From Prorocentrum cordatum (Eukaryota; Sar; Dinophyceae; Prorocentrales; Prorocentraceae), in contig CAUYUJ010018862.1 in NCBI GenBank assembly GCA_963575745.1, positions 1-64,000 of the forward strand: DNA of 64,000 nt. Reading direction: 5' to 3'. Positions 1 to 11,562 of this stretch are shown here, piece after piece. The translations under genes and the position numbers were made by a program. The stretch's first letter is position 1, and the number at the start of each line of letters is the position of its first letter. The notes under the pieces were generated by a model. It was given only the letters and a program-made list of their open reading frames with translations. It was not told where the DNA came from and made no database searches.

Positions 1-779
1 TTCTCTATACTCGTGTTCGTAATAATAGAATGGGTACGGTTCTACTTACTAGGATTCTGATTATGGTTATGACTATGAGTGTGATCATTTTTGCTACTTC
101 TACTACTCGTATTATTCTTATTACTTGGCAGGGATGCGGGTGATAGGGGGCAATGTGGAGACTGACCAACACGCAATTATTTGATATTTACGATGAACGG
201 TCGCGTACGGAACCTATAAATACGCAAGCACGTGCTTCCACATATACCATGCGACACAACACATCCGAACCATACTACGTACACGATCTCAACATGATTT
301 CCTTTGGAACCTTTCCTGCTTCAAAGCGCCGCGCGAAACCGTCAAATACCCTTAGCCAGGCGGCTACGACGACCACACAACGCTCCAAGACGACTCCAAC
401 ACCCGAGCATACGATCCCACTATGGTTAAACCGAACCTTTCCCGATGAGCTCCGACGAACCATCACGCCCAAACCAACCACGAGGCGCCCACCAAGCCCC
501 CAACGAAGCACCCGACAAGCTCCAGAGAGGCCCCACGAGATCTTAAGTATGCCCCCCCCCGGGAAGCTCGCCTCTCCGATGCCTTCAAGAGGGTGGGGGG
601 AGGCTGCGGCCATCGAGGAACTGTTTCAAACCCGCGCGGCTTCATACCCTGCGCTGGGCAGCACCAGTTCGTCATATCCACAACCTTTCTTCTGCGTTGC
701 TGCGCTGGCAGCGCGGGGTGTTTGCCAGCGGCCATTGCTATGACTAGTAATATTACAAATACGATTGCGATCGCTATTA
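1..779. other. No gene recognised
   Basis: Mixed-composition sequence. An open frame at 153-743 (+) has Pro/Thr/Arg-rich, low-information residues and overlaps long frames on the other strand, so it is not called. Confidence 0.4.
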
Positions 780-1670
780 CCATTGAGAACCACTATTTCT
801 ATTGAGCTCCTGATGGGGACAATGCAACCAATTCACAACGAAATATCAATATCCGTATTGAACTCCGATTGCAAACACATGTTGCTGCTGCTTTCCAAAA
901 GACAACCAATCTTCCCATTGAGCTCCGATCGAAAGCAATATATCCCTTGAACACCACTGAAATTAGATATTTCCTATCTGACGCCGTCCTTTCTGTTGAA
1001 CGCCACTTGCATGCAAACTTTACCAATATTTGTACTGAGCCCCTCTTGAACGCCATGTTTTCTTATGTTTTCGAATGGCAAACACATGCTTCGATTGAAC
1101 TCCGTTTGACTACCAAGATGTCCATCGAATTGCCACGTTTCATTGAGCACCCATGTTTCTAGTGAGTACCGATTGAGGGGAAACTGGTTGGTAAAACTTT
1201 TTAATCGTTCATCGGACACCAATATTTCTATTGAGTTCCTTTTGGGGATGACTATTTCGATCGAGTGTATTATTTTCGATGGTTCGTATGGATCTCGATT
1301 GAAAACTAACCATCCTATCGCATTGCCCTTGAAAGCTGATGATTCTACCGGGTTCGGCCTGAAAATCAATGTTTCAAGTCCCTTCCGATTGAACACCAGT
1401 ATTTGTTATGAGTTCTCTTGGGGAACCAACATTTCTACTGAGCTCCTCCGGCTTCATATGGAGTTTCGACGAAGCCTACTGGAACCCGGCTGGAATCCTA
1501 TTGGAGCCCCAGTGGTGGCCCTGTTTAAGGATGCTGCCGCATCCCTGGGACGTCCATGGAAGCGTGCACCGCGGAACCGACCTTCCTAGCATCCTATTTG
1601 AATTCCGTTGGAAGCCGATTTGGGGGCCAATTGGAGCCCCACTGGAATGATAGTGGAGATCAATCGACAC
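780..1670. repeat. Degenerate minisatellite, unit about 35-40 bp
   Basis: The phrase ATTGARCTCCGATTG followed by AAAACCAACAT-like text recurs roughly every 35-50 bp with strong divergence, e.g. near 800, 855, 920, 1095, 1165, 1225, 1300 and 1390. From about 1,480 it grades into a related GC-richer phrase (TGGAGCCCCA). Confidence 0.55.
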
Positions 1671-2304
1671 TTCGTTGGGGTCTCAGTGGAACCAGTGCTC
1701 AGAGGATGAGCCACGAACGCCTCTTTCCTGTAAGCCCAAGCTGTTGCCCATCCATGCAGGTGTCAACAGTGCTCCTCTAACCCGGTGACCAGGTGATGGC
1801 CAGGTGATGTCTGGGGCCCAATGACCAGGTTAAACTCTACCTTACTTCCACTGCTGCTACTGCCACCAGTACCACTCGTGGATTCAACTTTGGCTTTTGA
1901 ATCCCTCCCAGAATCTTCGTCCTTCTGGACACTTCTCTGCCTTCCCTTTTCCTCCTGCTCTTCCTCCTCCTCCCTCACTTCTTCTTGCTCATCCTTTTAC
2001 TCATCATGCTTCTCCCCCCCTGTCTCCTTTCCGGCCCGACCCTCATTCTGCTCTTCCTTCGGAGGGGGGCGGATCGGGCGACGCGGATTTCTGACCGTCC
2101 ACACTTCTGGCGCGGGCGGGTTCTCGCGGCAGCGCGCCTCTAGCTGTTCCTCGGCTGTTCCCCTGGCGCTCCTCGTACGCCCGGGGAGCTTTCATCCCGC
2201 GCTCGGTCGCTGTGTCATTAGGCTCGCGCGCAGCCCGCTCGACCTTTCGACGCCCCATGCGCTTTCGCAGGCGGCCGCGACACACAAAAAACGTACGCCC
2301 AGGG
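1671..2304. other. No gene recognised
   Basis: Contains CTTCC/TCCTCC-rich stretches (1,915-2,010). The frames running through it continue into the adjacent GGA array and are composition artefacts. Confidence 0.4.
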
Positions 2305-2806
2305 CGCCGGGGGGGGGGGGGGGCAGGAGGGGGAGGAGAGGAGGAGGAGAGGAGGAGGAGGAGGAGGAGGAGGAGGAGGAGGAGGAGGTGGAGGAGGAGA
2401 GGAGGAGGAGGAGGGAGGAGGAGGTAGGAGGAGGAGGAGGGCGGAGAGGAGGAGAGGGAGAGGGGGGGAGGGGGGGGGGAGGGGGGGGGGGAGGAGGAGG
2501 AAGGCATGGGGGGGGGTGGGGCCAGACGGGGGGCGAGGGCCGCGGTGTGAGCGGCGACGGCGTGCTGCTTCGCTCCTCCTCCGGCGTGCGCCGATCGCGC
2601 GGACCGTGTGCCGTGGAGTCCTCGGGGTGCCGACCGCCGTGGCCTGATCTTGTGGGCGTCCCGAGATGAGGACAGATGCGAGGAGTAGGACGGGGAGGAG
2701 GGGGAGGAGGAGGAGGAGGAGGAGGAGGAGGAGGAGGAGGAGGAGGAGGAGCAGGAGGAAAAGGAGGAGGAGGAGGAGGAGGCGGAGGACGGAGGAGGAG
2801 GAGAAT
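2305..2806. repeat. (GGA)n and poly-G microsatellites
   Basis: Two purine blocks (2,310-2,520 with interspersed G runs, and 2,688-2,806 nearly pure GGA) separated by about 170 bp of GC-rich unique sequence. They create long Glu/Arg/Gly frames on + and Ser/Pro/Leu frames on -, none believable as protein. Confidence 0.9.
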
Positions 2807-3078
2807 AGGGGAAAACAAACCTGCCTCGCTCTTGACCACCCTCGCTTCCAAGAGATGCCAAACGATGCCAAATTGCAGCCTGTACTGGTCAGGCCGCTCG
2901 ACGAGGAGGCGCGTGGTATGGCTTGGTTTTGCCTGGAAGCGAAAGCGGGGTAGGTAATTCACGCTCTGAGAGAAGCCCGTGCTGGCGTCGGCCCACCCGG
3001 ATGATCTCCTCCAGATTGCCCACTGCCCGTCGCGGCCACGCCCGCCGGGTCCCGACTCGGTGGTGCCGCCTTCCGCCG

Positions 3079-3153
3079 AAAGTTCGGTTGGGCGCGGCCC
3101 CCGTGAAAGTTCGGTTGGGGGTGGAAAGTTCGGTTGGGCGCGGCCCCCGTGAA
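3079..3153. repeat. 26-bp tandem repeat, about 3 copies
   Basis: AAGTTCGGTTGGGCGCGG plus CCCCCGTG occurs at 3,079, in shortened form at 3,107, and again at 3,127. The flanks 2,807-3,078 and 3,154-3,786 show no recognisable gene. Confidence 0.7.
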
Positions 3154-3786
3154 CCTGCGCGCGGCTCCCGCCCGCGTCGCGCCACGTGCGGCAGTGCAAG
3201 CGCTCTTTGTGCAGATGCGCCTGGCGCATCTAGTTATTTTTCGGTCTCCTTCTGACCATTCCCGAAGCTTTTCTCACAGCTCCCGCATTGTTGCCGCAGC
3301 CTTTTCGGACGTCGGCGAACCTTAAAATCTGCGGTTCCCGATCCCGAATCTGATGGACAACACCCGCGCGAATTGGTACTGGGGAAGTTGACTCAAGCTG
3401 TCCGGCCGATAACTGCTGCTCAGTGGCTGATACGTCCACATGGGTCCGCCCTAAAGATCGTACATCTCATTATAAACCGTATTCATCATCATTCCCCCCT
3501 TCTTTGTCTTTGCCATATTTGTCTTCATCATGTCTGCGCCAAATCCTTCTCCTCATTCAGCCAGCTCCCACTCGTGTTCCACCAATCCTCCTCCTCGTCC
3601 TCCGCCTGACGGATCCTCATCACATTTATCCCCATCCATATCCCCCCTTCTCGGTCATCAACACCCTTTTCCTCCTCCTCCTCCTCCGCTCTATCCTCGC
3701 CATCGTCATTATCATTATCGTTCCTGATCGTTACCATTGCTCATTATTCCTCCTTCTCCTGCCACTCCCATCCCTCCTCATCCACC

Positions 3787-3960
3787 TCCTCCCGCCTCCG
3801 CCTCCGCCTCCTCCTCCTCCTCCTCCTCCTCCTCCTCCTCCTCCTCCTCCTCCTCACTCCTCATACTTTTCTCTGGCTCCTCATGTTCCTCGCGTTCTTC
3901 CTCGTCCTCGGAATGGGAAGGGTGAGATGATAAGGAGAAGGAGGAGGGGGGGCATGATGA

Positions 3961-4001
<41 letters not shown>

Positions 4002-4142
4002 ATGGTGTTGATGGTGCTGATGATGCTGCTGCTGATGATGACGATACGGATGATGATGACACTGATGGTGCTGCTGCTGATGATGCTGCTACTACTGATG
4101 ATGATGCTGATTCTGATGATGATGATGATGCGTATTCTGATT

Positions 4143-4190
<48 letters not shown>

Positions 4191-4238
4191 GGTATGAGTA
4201 TGAGTATGGGTATGAGTATGAGTATGAGTATGCTGATG

Positions 4239-4269
<31 letters not shown>

Positions 4270-4276
4270 CGATGAC

Positions 4277-4319
<43 letters not shown>

Positions 4320-5430
4320 ATGATGATGATGATGATGATGATGAGGAGTGAGGAGTGAGGATGATGAGGGAGGCAGGGGGCGCGGTGACGCGAGGAGGAG
4401 AAGGATTGTGAGCGAGGATGATGGGTAAGGAGGGGTTCTGATACAAGCAGACAAGATAATGGAGGGGATGTGCAACAAGATGAACATGCGCACCAGCACC
4501 CGCAATAGGAGGCTCACGATCAAGAAGGAAGGTGTGCATCAACAACACATATAAAAGAAACGTTACGAGGAGGAGGAGGAGGAGGAAGAGGAAGATGAGG
4601 AAGAGGAGGAGCAGGAGGAGGAGGAGGGGCAGGAATAGTATGAAGAGGGTGAGGGTGAGGAGGAGGAGGAGGAGCAGAAACAGCCTCAGCAGGAGGAGGG
4701 AAGGGAATGGGAACGCCATGCTCGGCGAGGAACACCATGAGGAGAATAATCATGGGGGGGGGGACTGGGGATCATGATGATGCTGATGCTGATGATGCTG
4801 ATGATGGTGACGACGAACGTGATGATGATGCTGATGATGATGATGATGATGAGGAGGAGGATGAAGAGGAGGAGGAGGAGGACCATGGTGAGGAGGAGGA
4901 ACAGAAAGAGGAGGAAGACGATCGCCCTCCTCCTCCTCCTCTCCACCATCCTGCTCCGCGATTCCCTCTCTTTCCGCCCCCCTTCCCCCCGCCCCCCCCC
5001 CCCCCGCGTTCACTTCTTTTCCTTCGTTCCCCCTCCTCCTCCCCCTCCTCCTTCTCCTCCTCCTGCTCCTATTCATCCTCCTCGCGTCTCACTCTACCAC
5101 CTCCTCCTCCGACGGGCAGGGGGGAGGGGCGGGGATGATGATGTTGAGGATGCTGATGGTGCTGATGATGCTGATGATGAATATGATGATGATGGTGGCG
5201 GTGTTGGTAATGGGGAGCAGGATGAGCAGGAGGAGCAGGCGAAGGATGATGAGGAGGAGCAGGAGGAGGAGGAGGATCAGGAGGAGGAGGAGGGGGAGGA
5301 AGAGGGGGAGGAGTAACGAGTGAGGAAGAGGGAGAGGAGGAGGAGGAGGAGGAGGAGGAGGAGGCGGATAGTGAGGAAGAGGAGGATGATGAGGCGGATG
5401 AGCAAGAGGAGAAAGAGGAGGATGAGGAGG
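3787..5430. repeat. Trinucleotide cluster: TCC, GAT, TGC, GGA
   Basis: Blocks follow each other: (TCC)n at 3,795-3,855, (GAT/TGC)n at 3,955-4,345 with a GAGTAT hexamer run at 4,190-4,232, GGA blocks at 4,566-4,690 and 4,850-4,930, CT-rich 4,925-5,090, and GAT then GGA at 5,133-5,430. Every frame stays open through such arrays, so the Met, His, Asp, Glu and Ser homopolymer frames are not genes. Confidence 0.9.
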
Positions 5431-6150
5431 AAGAGGGATGACGAGTCGGTCCGCCGTCCGCAACTCTCGGTGGGAGGCCAGAGGAAGACGGAGGACGGCG
5501 GACAACTTTCTCTGTCATTGGTGGTGCTCCGATACTAGAGGAACCAGTTTGTATTCCCCAACGCATAGAATTCGGAGGTAGTTCGCCACGACAATAATCC
5601 TTTTGTAATCTGCCACACAAAGAATCCTTTCGTAGTCCGTGACAAAGGGGAGCCCTTCTATGGGCCACCAGACAAGGAATCCTTGTGTAACCCGCCGCAG
5701 AAGGAGTCCTGGTGTGATCGCCTCGAACAGGAATCCTTGTGTAAGCTTCAGCAGACAATCCTTCTGTAATCTGCTAAGCAAGGAATCCTTCTGTACTGCG
5801 CAACACAAGCAATACCTTTTGGGAGACGCCGCGACAAGCAATTCTTTGTAACTCGGAGGAGACGGCGCACTTGTCCAATGTTTCCTTCCCACCTTTTGGA
5901 GGCGGAACGTTTTGTTATTTTTCAAGTGTACGACATTTGCTAACTATGCGAATGTGTGTTGTCTAAATAATTTCCCGTGGTCTCGTCCTGGGGCGGGGGG
6001 GCGGAGAGGCGAAACGGGAGCAACGCATGGGCACAACTCACAAACCAAGGTAACAACAACCCTGCGCGAAGGCGAATCTGACAACAATGACTTTTCAACC
6101 TCCCAAGTGGGGAGGAGGAGCAGTCGAACAACAACAAAAACGATGAGGAG
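5430..6150. repeat. Dispersed repeat family, copy A
   Basis: About 0.7 kb closely matching 12,720-13,330. It opens with GATGACGAGT then CCGCCGTCCGCA, contains an imperfect array (5,547-5,850) of 30-36-bp units with AAGGAATCCTT and GTAATCYGCCA, then GGGGAGACG, TTTTTCAAGTG-type text, and CCTCCCAAGTGGGGAGG, and ends in a GAT/GA microsatellite. Partial members lie at 6,590, 16,070 and 27,090. Confidence 0.75.
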
Positions 6151-6186
6151 GCAAGGAAACGATGAGGATGATGACGAGGCTGCTGG

Positions 6187-6188
6187 GA

Positions 6189-6248
<60 letters not shown>

Positions 6249-6335
6249 GTGATGGTGAGGGGGAGAAGGAGAGAGAGCGATAGAGAGAGAGAGAGAGAGA
6301 GAGATAGAGGGATACTGAGAGAGATGGAGAGAGAA

Positions 6336-6396
<61 letters not shown>

Positions 6397-6445
6397 AAGA
6401 GAGAGAGAGAAATAGAGACAGAGAGGGAGCGAGAGATAGAGGAAC

Positions 6446-6479
<34 letters not shown>

Positions 6480-6535
6480 TGAGAAACCACACCTAGAAAA
6501 ACATAGCGCGATAGAGAGAGAGAGAGAGAGAGAGG
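6187..6535. repeat. (GAT)n then (GA)n microsatellite
   Basis: Pure GAT from about 6,190 to 6,250, then GA dinucleotides with minor interruptions to 6,535. Confidence 0.95.
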
Positions 6536-6589
6536 ATTGTGGTGAAGAGGAGGAGGGGTAGGGGGCGGGGAACGGCGAAATATACAATA

Positions 6590-7070
6590 TTTTCTTGTAG
6601 TCCGCCATAGCAGGAATCTTTGTGTAATCGCACAAGGGGTCTTTGTGCAAACCGCCATGCAACTAGCCCTCTTGCAAACCGCCACAACACGTATCCTTCA
6701 TTAACCCGCTGCAGAACGGAATCCCTCTGGGGAGACGCCACGGCGAGGAATCCTTTGTTTCTGGAGGAGAAAAACAGGGGGCATATTTATTTGTTTCCTT
6801 TTCTCACCACTCGGGGGCGGAGCTTTTCTTGTGGTTGTTTCATGTGCAAAGCAAATCTTCATCATTATTGATTTTCATGCGTTTCCGTTGTCTCGTCATG
6901 GGGAGGGGGGCAACAAAACGCGGAACCGAACCGGGGGGCAAACGGAACGCGACTCCGGAAAATGCTACCTTGCACGAGGGAACGTACCACAACACTTCAG
7001 CCTCCCAAACGGAAAAGGGACTAATCAAGAAAACACGATGCGGACACAAGAGGAGGGTGAAACGGAAAAA
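6590..7070. repeat. Dispersed repeat family, partial copy C
   Basis: AAGGAATCC/GTAATCGC units at 6,595-6,770, the GGGGAGACGCCACGGCG block at 6,730, then CATGCGTTTCCGTTGTC TCGTCATGGGG-type text at 6,877-6,905, also found at 27,108-27,135. Again followed by GAT/GGA arrays. Confidence 0.65.
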
Positions 7071-7074
7071 GGAA

Positions 7075-7176
7075 GGAGAGGAGGATGAGGATGATGATGA
7101 GGAGGCTGGTAACGGGAATGGGAATAGGGGATGGGGATGGTGCTGGTGATGATGACGAGGATGACGATGATGATGA

Positions 7177-7210
<34 letters not shown>

Positions 7211-7400
7211 CAGGGGCAGGAGGAGGCCAGGAGGAGGAGGAGCAGGAGGAGGAGGAGGAGTATGATGAGGAGAAGAGGGATAAGGGAACGGACGAGACGA
7301 GGAGGGGGAGGCAGGAGGAGGAGGAGGAGGGAGGGAGGAGGAGGAGGAGGAGGAGGAGGAAGAAGGGTAGGATGGAGGGTGAGGAGGAGGAGCGGGCCAA
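7075..7400. repeat. GAT and GGA microsatellites
   Basis: GAT/GATGCTGCT at 7,080-7,205 and GGA at 7,215-7,400. Confidence 0.9.
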
Positions 7401-7639
7401 ACAGCCTCAGCAGAGGAGCGCTCACGCAGTGCACCTTAGTGCTCGGCGAGAACAGCATGATGATAATAATCATGGGGGGGGGGGGGGCTGGTGATGCTTG
7501 ACGAGTTCCCCCTCCCTGCCCGGCAAAACCGTCCGCTCACTCCCACACGCCCTCCACAAATCCGTAGCACCCGAGTCTGGGCCCTGAGCCTCAGCATATC
7601 CCAGCAGTCGTCTTGGATGGGCCGCTACCTGTGGGCCAA

Positions 7640-7862
7640 TCCGCCGCCGCCGCCGCCGCCTCCGCCGCGCGCCGCCTGCCCGCCGCCGCCGCCGCCCCGC
7701 CGCGCCGCCGCGCCGCGCGCCGCCGCCGCCGCCGCCGCCTGCCGCCGCCGCCCCGCTGCCTACCCCCGCCGCAGCCGCGGCCGCCGCCCCGCCGCCGCCC
7801 GCCCCCGCGCCGCCGCCGCAGCCAGGCCTGGCGCGCCGCCGCTGCCGCCGCCGCGCCAAGTG
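7640..7862. repeat. (GCC)n-rich tract
   Basis: About 220 bp of almost only CCG/CGC trinucleotides, encoding poly-Ala/Arg/Pro in each frame. From 7,863 to 8,072 there is only G-run-bearing sequence without a recognisable gene. Confidence 0.85.
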
Positions 7863-8072
7863 GTACTCTCCTATGTTTTTTTTTTGACATGGGATTGGGG
7901 GGGGGGCGGGGAGGGCCGCATCGGGTGGCCTGCGCATGTTCGAATTTGGAGGCAAAGTGTGTTTTGTTTGGTTTTTTACAAGGGATGGTGGGGGGGGGGG
8001 GGTGTTGGCATGGACTCGGGTTGGCCCCCAGTCGCCTGGGGGAGGGGGTGTTTATTAATAGGGAACAGTTAT

Positions 8073-8150
8073 TGATGATGATACTGATGATGATGATGAT
8101 GATGATGATGAAGATGATGACGATGATGCCGATGATGATGACGATGATTT
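8073..8150. repeat. (GAT)n microsatellite
   Basis: GAT repeats with CGAT variants just downstream (3') of the kinase gene; 8,151-8,287 is unique sequence that would be its 3' flank. Confidence 0.9.
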
Positions 8151-8287
8151 GTTCCCATTACTCCGAAGTATTGGTGCAGAAATGTTTTGCACACGACCCA
8201 ATGCGTGGTCATCTGAACCTGCTAAGCAGGCAGGTATCTCCATAACAAGTCTGTTCTTACGTACAGCTGCGTAAGAAACTCCAGATT

Positions 8288-9487
8288 TTACAACATGCAG
8301 ATCGTGGTGTGCTCTGTGGACTCTAAACCCTCTCGGCTAACAATCATGAAAAGTCCATGGATTTGTTTAGCGCGCAATTGCGCAAGGAGGACTGCATTCC
8401 CCCTGCATCGCACACCCCGGTTCGCGGAACCGCGCCAGATGCGCTCTAGCTCTTCAGGCAGCACATGCTGCTTGGAGGCCAGTGCGTGCAACCCGCGGCA
8501 GAGCTCCGCAATCCGCCACAAGGCAACAGCCACGCGCGGATAGTCACACGTGCCTGGTGCATGCGATGCTAAGTAGGACCGGACCAAAGTCACAGCACAT
8601 TCGGGAGAGGCGTGGTCAATGACACGTGCCAGATCTATGTAGCGCGGGCCGAAAGCCAGGCGCTCCACATCCACGAACATGGCGCGCCATGCGACCGAGT
8701 CATACATGATGTTTTGTGCAACTGCGTCACCGTGTAAGGCGCATGCGGGCAGCAAACAGCCCGGCAGGCCAGCGCGTGCGAACCGGGAGTTCCAGCGCTC
8801 TACCACTTCTGGCTGAGCACAGTACTCGGCAAGACTCGCTAAGTGCGGGAACGTCGATTTCACCGGCGAAGCAGGCCACATAACTGTATATGGCGTCTGG
8901 ATTAACTCCGGGCGCGCCGCCTCGTCCAAGAACGAGGTGGCACCGCTACCATGGGGCGTGGCCAAAAGGCGCGCTGCGGCTATCCACGCCGATCCGCGCT
9001 CGCAGTTGGCGAGTTGCTGGACACGTGCGGCATGTGTGTAGACGCACACGCCGCTGACGACCCCATCGAGGAAGCAGAGGCGGCGCCGAGCTTGCCGGAA
9101 GGTATTTAACATCTGTGCCGACGCTGCATCGATGCTACGTGCGGGCCTCTTGCAGAGGAGGGGGCGGCCACCCCGCAGCTGCATTGTGAGATCCGAGGGG
9201 CGTAGGCGGCCTCCAGTATTTGCATGTGCATACTTCAGCACGAGCACAACGAGGGCGTCGTCCGACTGGCTCGCCACCCGCTGGAAGCACGCTACATTCG
9301 ACAGCTCAGGCAAGAAGAGCGACACGTCCAAACCAAGCGCAGCAGAGGCTTGCGCGAAGGTGATCTCGGACATGCCCGGTAAGTGCATGAGGATGGTGGC
9401 CGACGGTTGCACCGGCTCCAACACTGTGGTCTCAATCACCATCTGACGGAGCCTGGAAAGTTGGAGTGGCGGCAGTTGGCGACCCAT
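8288..9487 (-). CDS. Aminoglycoside-phosphotransferase / choline-kinase-like kinase
   Basis: A 399-residue frame when started at the ATG at 9,487-9,485. The core shows the APH-type catalytic loop HGDAVAQNIMYD (H-G-D-x4-N, near residue 260) followed by the metal-binding segment VDVERLAFGPRYIDLARV, which matches the (D)xD...G...DLA pattern of the APH/CHK family. Such enzymes move the ATP gamma-phosphate to a small hydroxylated substrate; the substrate cannot be read here. The N-terminal half has no glycine-rich loop that I recognise. The frame is open 153 nt further upstream, but that part is arginine-rich and occupied in another frame by the glycosyltransferase end, so the ATG overlapping its stop (TGATG) is preferred. 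Both genes point the same way, which suggests a functional pair. Confidence 0.7.
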   Translation of the reverse strand: MGRQLPPLQLSRLRQMVIETTVLEPVQPSATILMHLPGMSEITFAQASAALGLDVSLFLPELSNVACFQRVASQSDDALVVLVLKYAHANTGGRLRPSDLTMQLRGGRPLLCKRPARSIDAASAQMLNTFRQARRRLCFLDGVVSGVCVYTHAARVQQLANCERGSAWIAAARLLATPHGSGATSFLDEAARPELIQTPYTVMWPASPVKSTFPHLASLAEYCAQPEVVERWNSRFARAGLPGCLLPACALHGDAVAQNIMYDSVAWRAMFVDVERLAFGPRYIDLARVIDHASPECAVTLVRSYLASHAPGTCDYPRVAVALWRIAELCRGLHALASKQHVLPEELERIWRGSANRGVRCRGNAVLLAQLRAKQIHGLFMIVSREGLESTEHTTICML

Positions 9488-9619
9488 CAGACAGCTGTCT
9501 CCGTAAGCACGTCGCAGTATGCGTCGAACGAATGCATGGTGTTGATGCCTTCGACAATGCGCTCCATGTGCAGGAAGCGATCCTCCACAGGGGCGCTCGC
9601 GCGCTTGTGCATTGGGCGC
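9487..9619 (-). CDS. GT4 glycosyltransferase, last exon
   Basis: Read from an AG|G acceptor at 9,621-9,620, the exon encodes a helix-rich tail (VEDRFLHMERIVEGI, then TMHSFDAYCDVLTETAV) ending with TGA at 9,489-9,487. It joins in phase to the upstream exon ending at 11,566 (CTGAT|G), giving LGYLM-RPMHKR across the junction. The reading frame differs from the overlapping long frame that runs into the kinase; the helical tail is far more protein-like. If the inserted element were simply deleted leaving one target copy, the frame would be wrong, so splicing rather than precise excision is needed for this model. Confidence 0.6.
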
Positions 9620-9635
9620 CTGCTCAGGGAGCAAT

Positions 9636-9643
9636 GACATCAG
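9636..9643. repeat. Target-site duplication, copy 1
   Basis: GACATCAG immediately outside the element end that begins GGTTTCAGTTCGG at 9,644; identical to 11,563-11,570. Confidence 0.75.
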
Positions 9644-9774
9644 GGTTTCAGTTCGGTTTCGGACCCCTGCGATTTACAGATTTTATGCAGAGGGCCTCGC
9701 TCTCACCTCCTCCCTCTTCCTCCTCCTAAGCCTCTCTCTCACCTCCTCCCTCCTCCTCCTCATTCCTCCTTCAC

Positions 9775-9815
<41 letters not shown>

Positions 9816-11037
9816 CTCTCTTCTGTGTGTTTTCGTTCGTCGCGCATTCCTCTTCCTCCTCATCCTTCTCCGTCTTCCTCCTCATCCTCTTCCCGATCAT
9901 CCTCCTCTTCCTCCTCCTCCTCGTCCTCGCCCGCCTCCTCCCCCTCTCCCCCTTTTCTGAAGGAGCGCCATAACTTTGGGAAAACCATTGGAAAAACCCT
10001 TAAAAACCAAAGAAACTGAAGTGCTGGAGGCGAAAACTTTAGGAAACCCATAGGAAAAAACCAAAACAAACAAAACAACCAAATTCTATCGGGAACCTCT
10101 CTGGCGGGAGCCTCCTTTTGTTTGCGTTTTGGGGGACTTCTCAGGCGGGAGCCTGAGGGAGCCATGAGGGAGCCATGGGGGGAGCCACGAGGGAGCCATG
10201 GGGGAGCCATGGGGAGCCGTGGATGGGGTGAGGGGAGCATCCTCCTCATCTCCCTCCTCTCCTCATCCTCGTCTCCTTGTCTCCTGATATTGTATATTCT
10301 CCTCCTCCTCCTGCTCCTCGTCCTCTGCGCCTCTCGCTTTCTCATGTTCCTCGTCTTCCTCCTCATCTTCATCGTCCTCATCCTCATCGTCATCCTCTTC
10401 CTCATCCCATCCTCATCATCATCTTCATCGCCTTCTTATCTGCATATTACATATTCTTCCTCAGCATCATCATCTTCCTCATCCTCGCCTTCCACATTCT
10501 CATCTTCCTCCTGAGAAGTCCCCCAACACGCAAACAAAAGGAGGCTCCCGCCAGAGAGCCTCCCCCTGCTCCTCGATCCTCTGCGCCTCTCGCTCTCTCA
10601 TGTTCCTCGTCTTCCTCCTCATCTTCATCGTCCTCATCCTCATCGTCATCCTCTTCCTCATCCCATCCTCATCATCATCTTCATCGCCTTCTTATCTGCA
10701 TATTACATATTCTTCCTCAGCATCATCATCTTCCTCATCCTCGCCTTCCACATTCTCATCTTCCTCCTGAGAAGTCCCCCAACACGCAAACAAAAGGAGG
10801 CTCCCGCCAGAGAGGTTCCCGATAAAACACTCTGAACGATGCTCCCGCCTGAGAGGCCCCAAACGCACACAATTCAACAACTTTGGGAAAACCAGTGGAA
10901 AAACAAAAAAACAAAGAAACTAAACTGTTGGAGCCGAAAACTTTAGGAAACCCATTGGAAAAACCAAAAAAAAAAACAAAAAAAACAAAGATTCCACAGG
11001 GAGTGCTGGGATTCCCTTTGGACGTGTCCCTTCGGGC

Positions 11038-11126
<89 letters not shown>

Positions 11127-11366
11127 TGTTATTCCTAAAATTTCGCCTCCAGCACTTCAGTTTTTTTTTTTTTTTTTTTTTTTGGTTTTTCGAATGGTTT
11201 TCCCAAAGTTATGGCACTCCTTCAGAAAAGGGGGAAAGGGGGAGGAGGCGGATGAGGACGAGGAGGAGGAGGAAGAGGAGGATGATCGGGAAAAGGATGA
11301 GGAGGAAGACGGAGAAGGATGAGGGGGAAGAGGAATGCGCGACGAACGAAAACACACAGAAGAAAG

Positions 11367-11432
<66 letters not shown>

Positions 11433-11562
11433 TGAAGGAGGAATGAGGAGGAGGAGGGAGGAGGTGAGAGAGAGGCTTAGGGGGAGGAAGAGGGAGGAGG
11501 TGAGAGCGAGGCTTTCTGCATAAAATCTGTAAATCGCAGGGGTCCGAAACCGAACTGGAACC
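9644..11562. mobile_element. 1.9-kb inverted-repeat element acting as an intron
   Basis: The two ends are inverted copies: 9,644 reads GGTTTCAGTTCGGTTTCGG and the complement of the other end reads GGTTCCAGTTCGGTTTCGG, with similarity continuing about 400 bp inward (9,644-10,040 versus 11,135-11,562) through a TCC/CT-rich zone and a CATAACTTTGGGAAAACC block. Both ends are flanked by GACATCAG. Inside are two tandem copies of a segment of about 250 bp (10,312-10,555 and 10,567-10,815), an inverted GCGGGAGCCTCCTTTTG block (10,103 versus 10,545/10,800) and a T70/A16 run. No transposase is encoded, so it is non-autonomous. It lies exactly between two glycosyltransferase exons. A GT inside the 5' target copy and an AG 16 nt beyond the 3' copy define a 1,946-nt GT-AG intron (11,565-9,620) that keeps the frame. 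Confidence 0.75.
11041..11126. repeat. T70 / A16 homopolymer junction
   Basis: About 70 consecutive T directly followed by about 16 A, inside the 1.9-kb element; a second T23 run is at 11,161-11,183. Confidence 0.9.

Noticed and set aside
153-743. 196-codon frame at the window start
   Set aside because: Low-information Pro/Thr/Arg composition and two overlapping minus-strand frames of similar length.
1821-3229. Long frames on both strands (282 and 345 codons)
   Set aside because: They run through GGA/poly-G arrays; residues are Glu/Arg/Gly or Ser/Pro/Leu homopolymers, and all frames are open because the repeat has no stop.
3423-4358. 311-codon frame rich in Met and Leu
   Set aside because: Translation of (ATG)n/(CTG)n; the minus strand gives poly-His of equal length.
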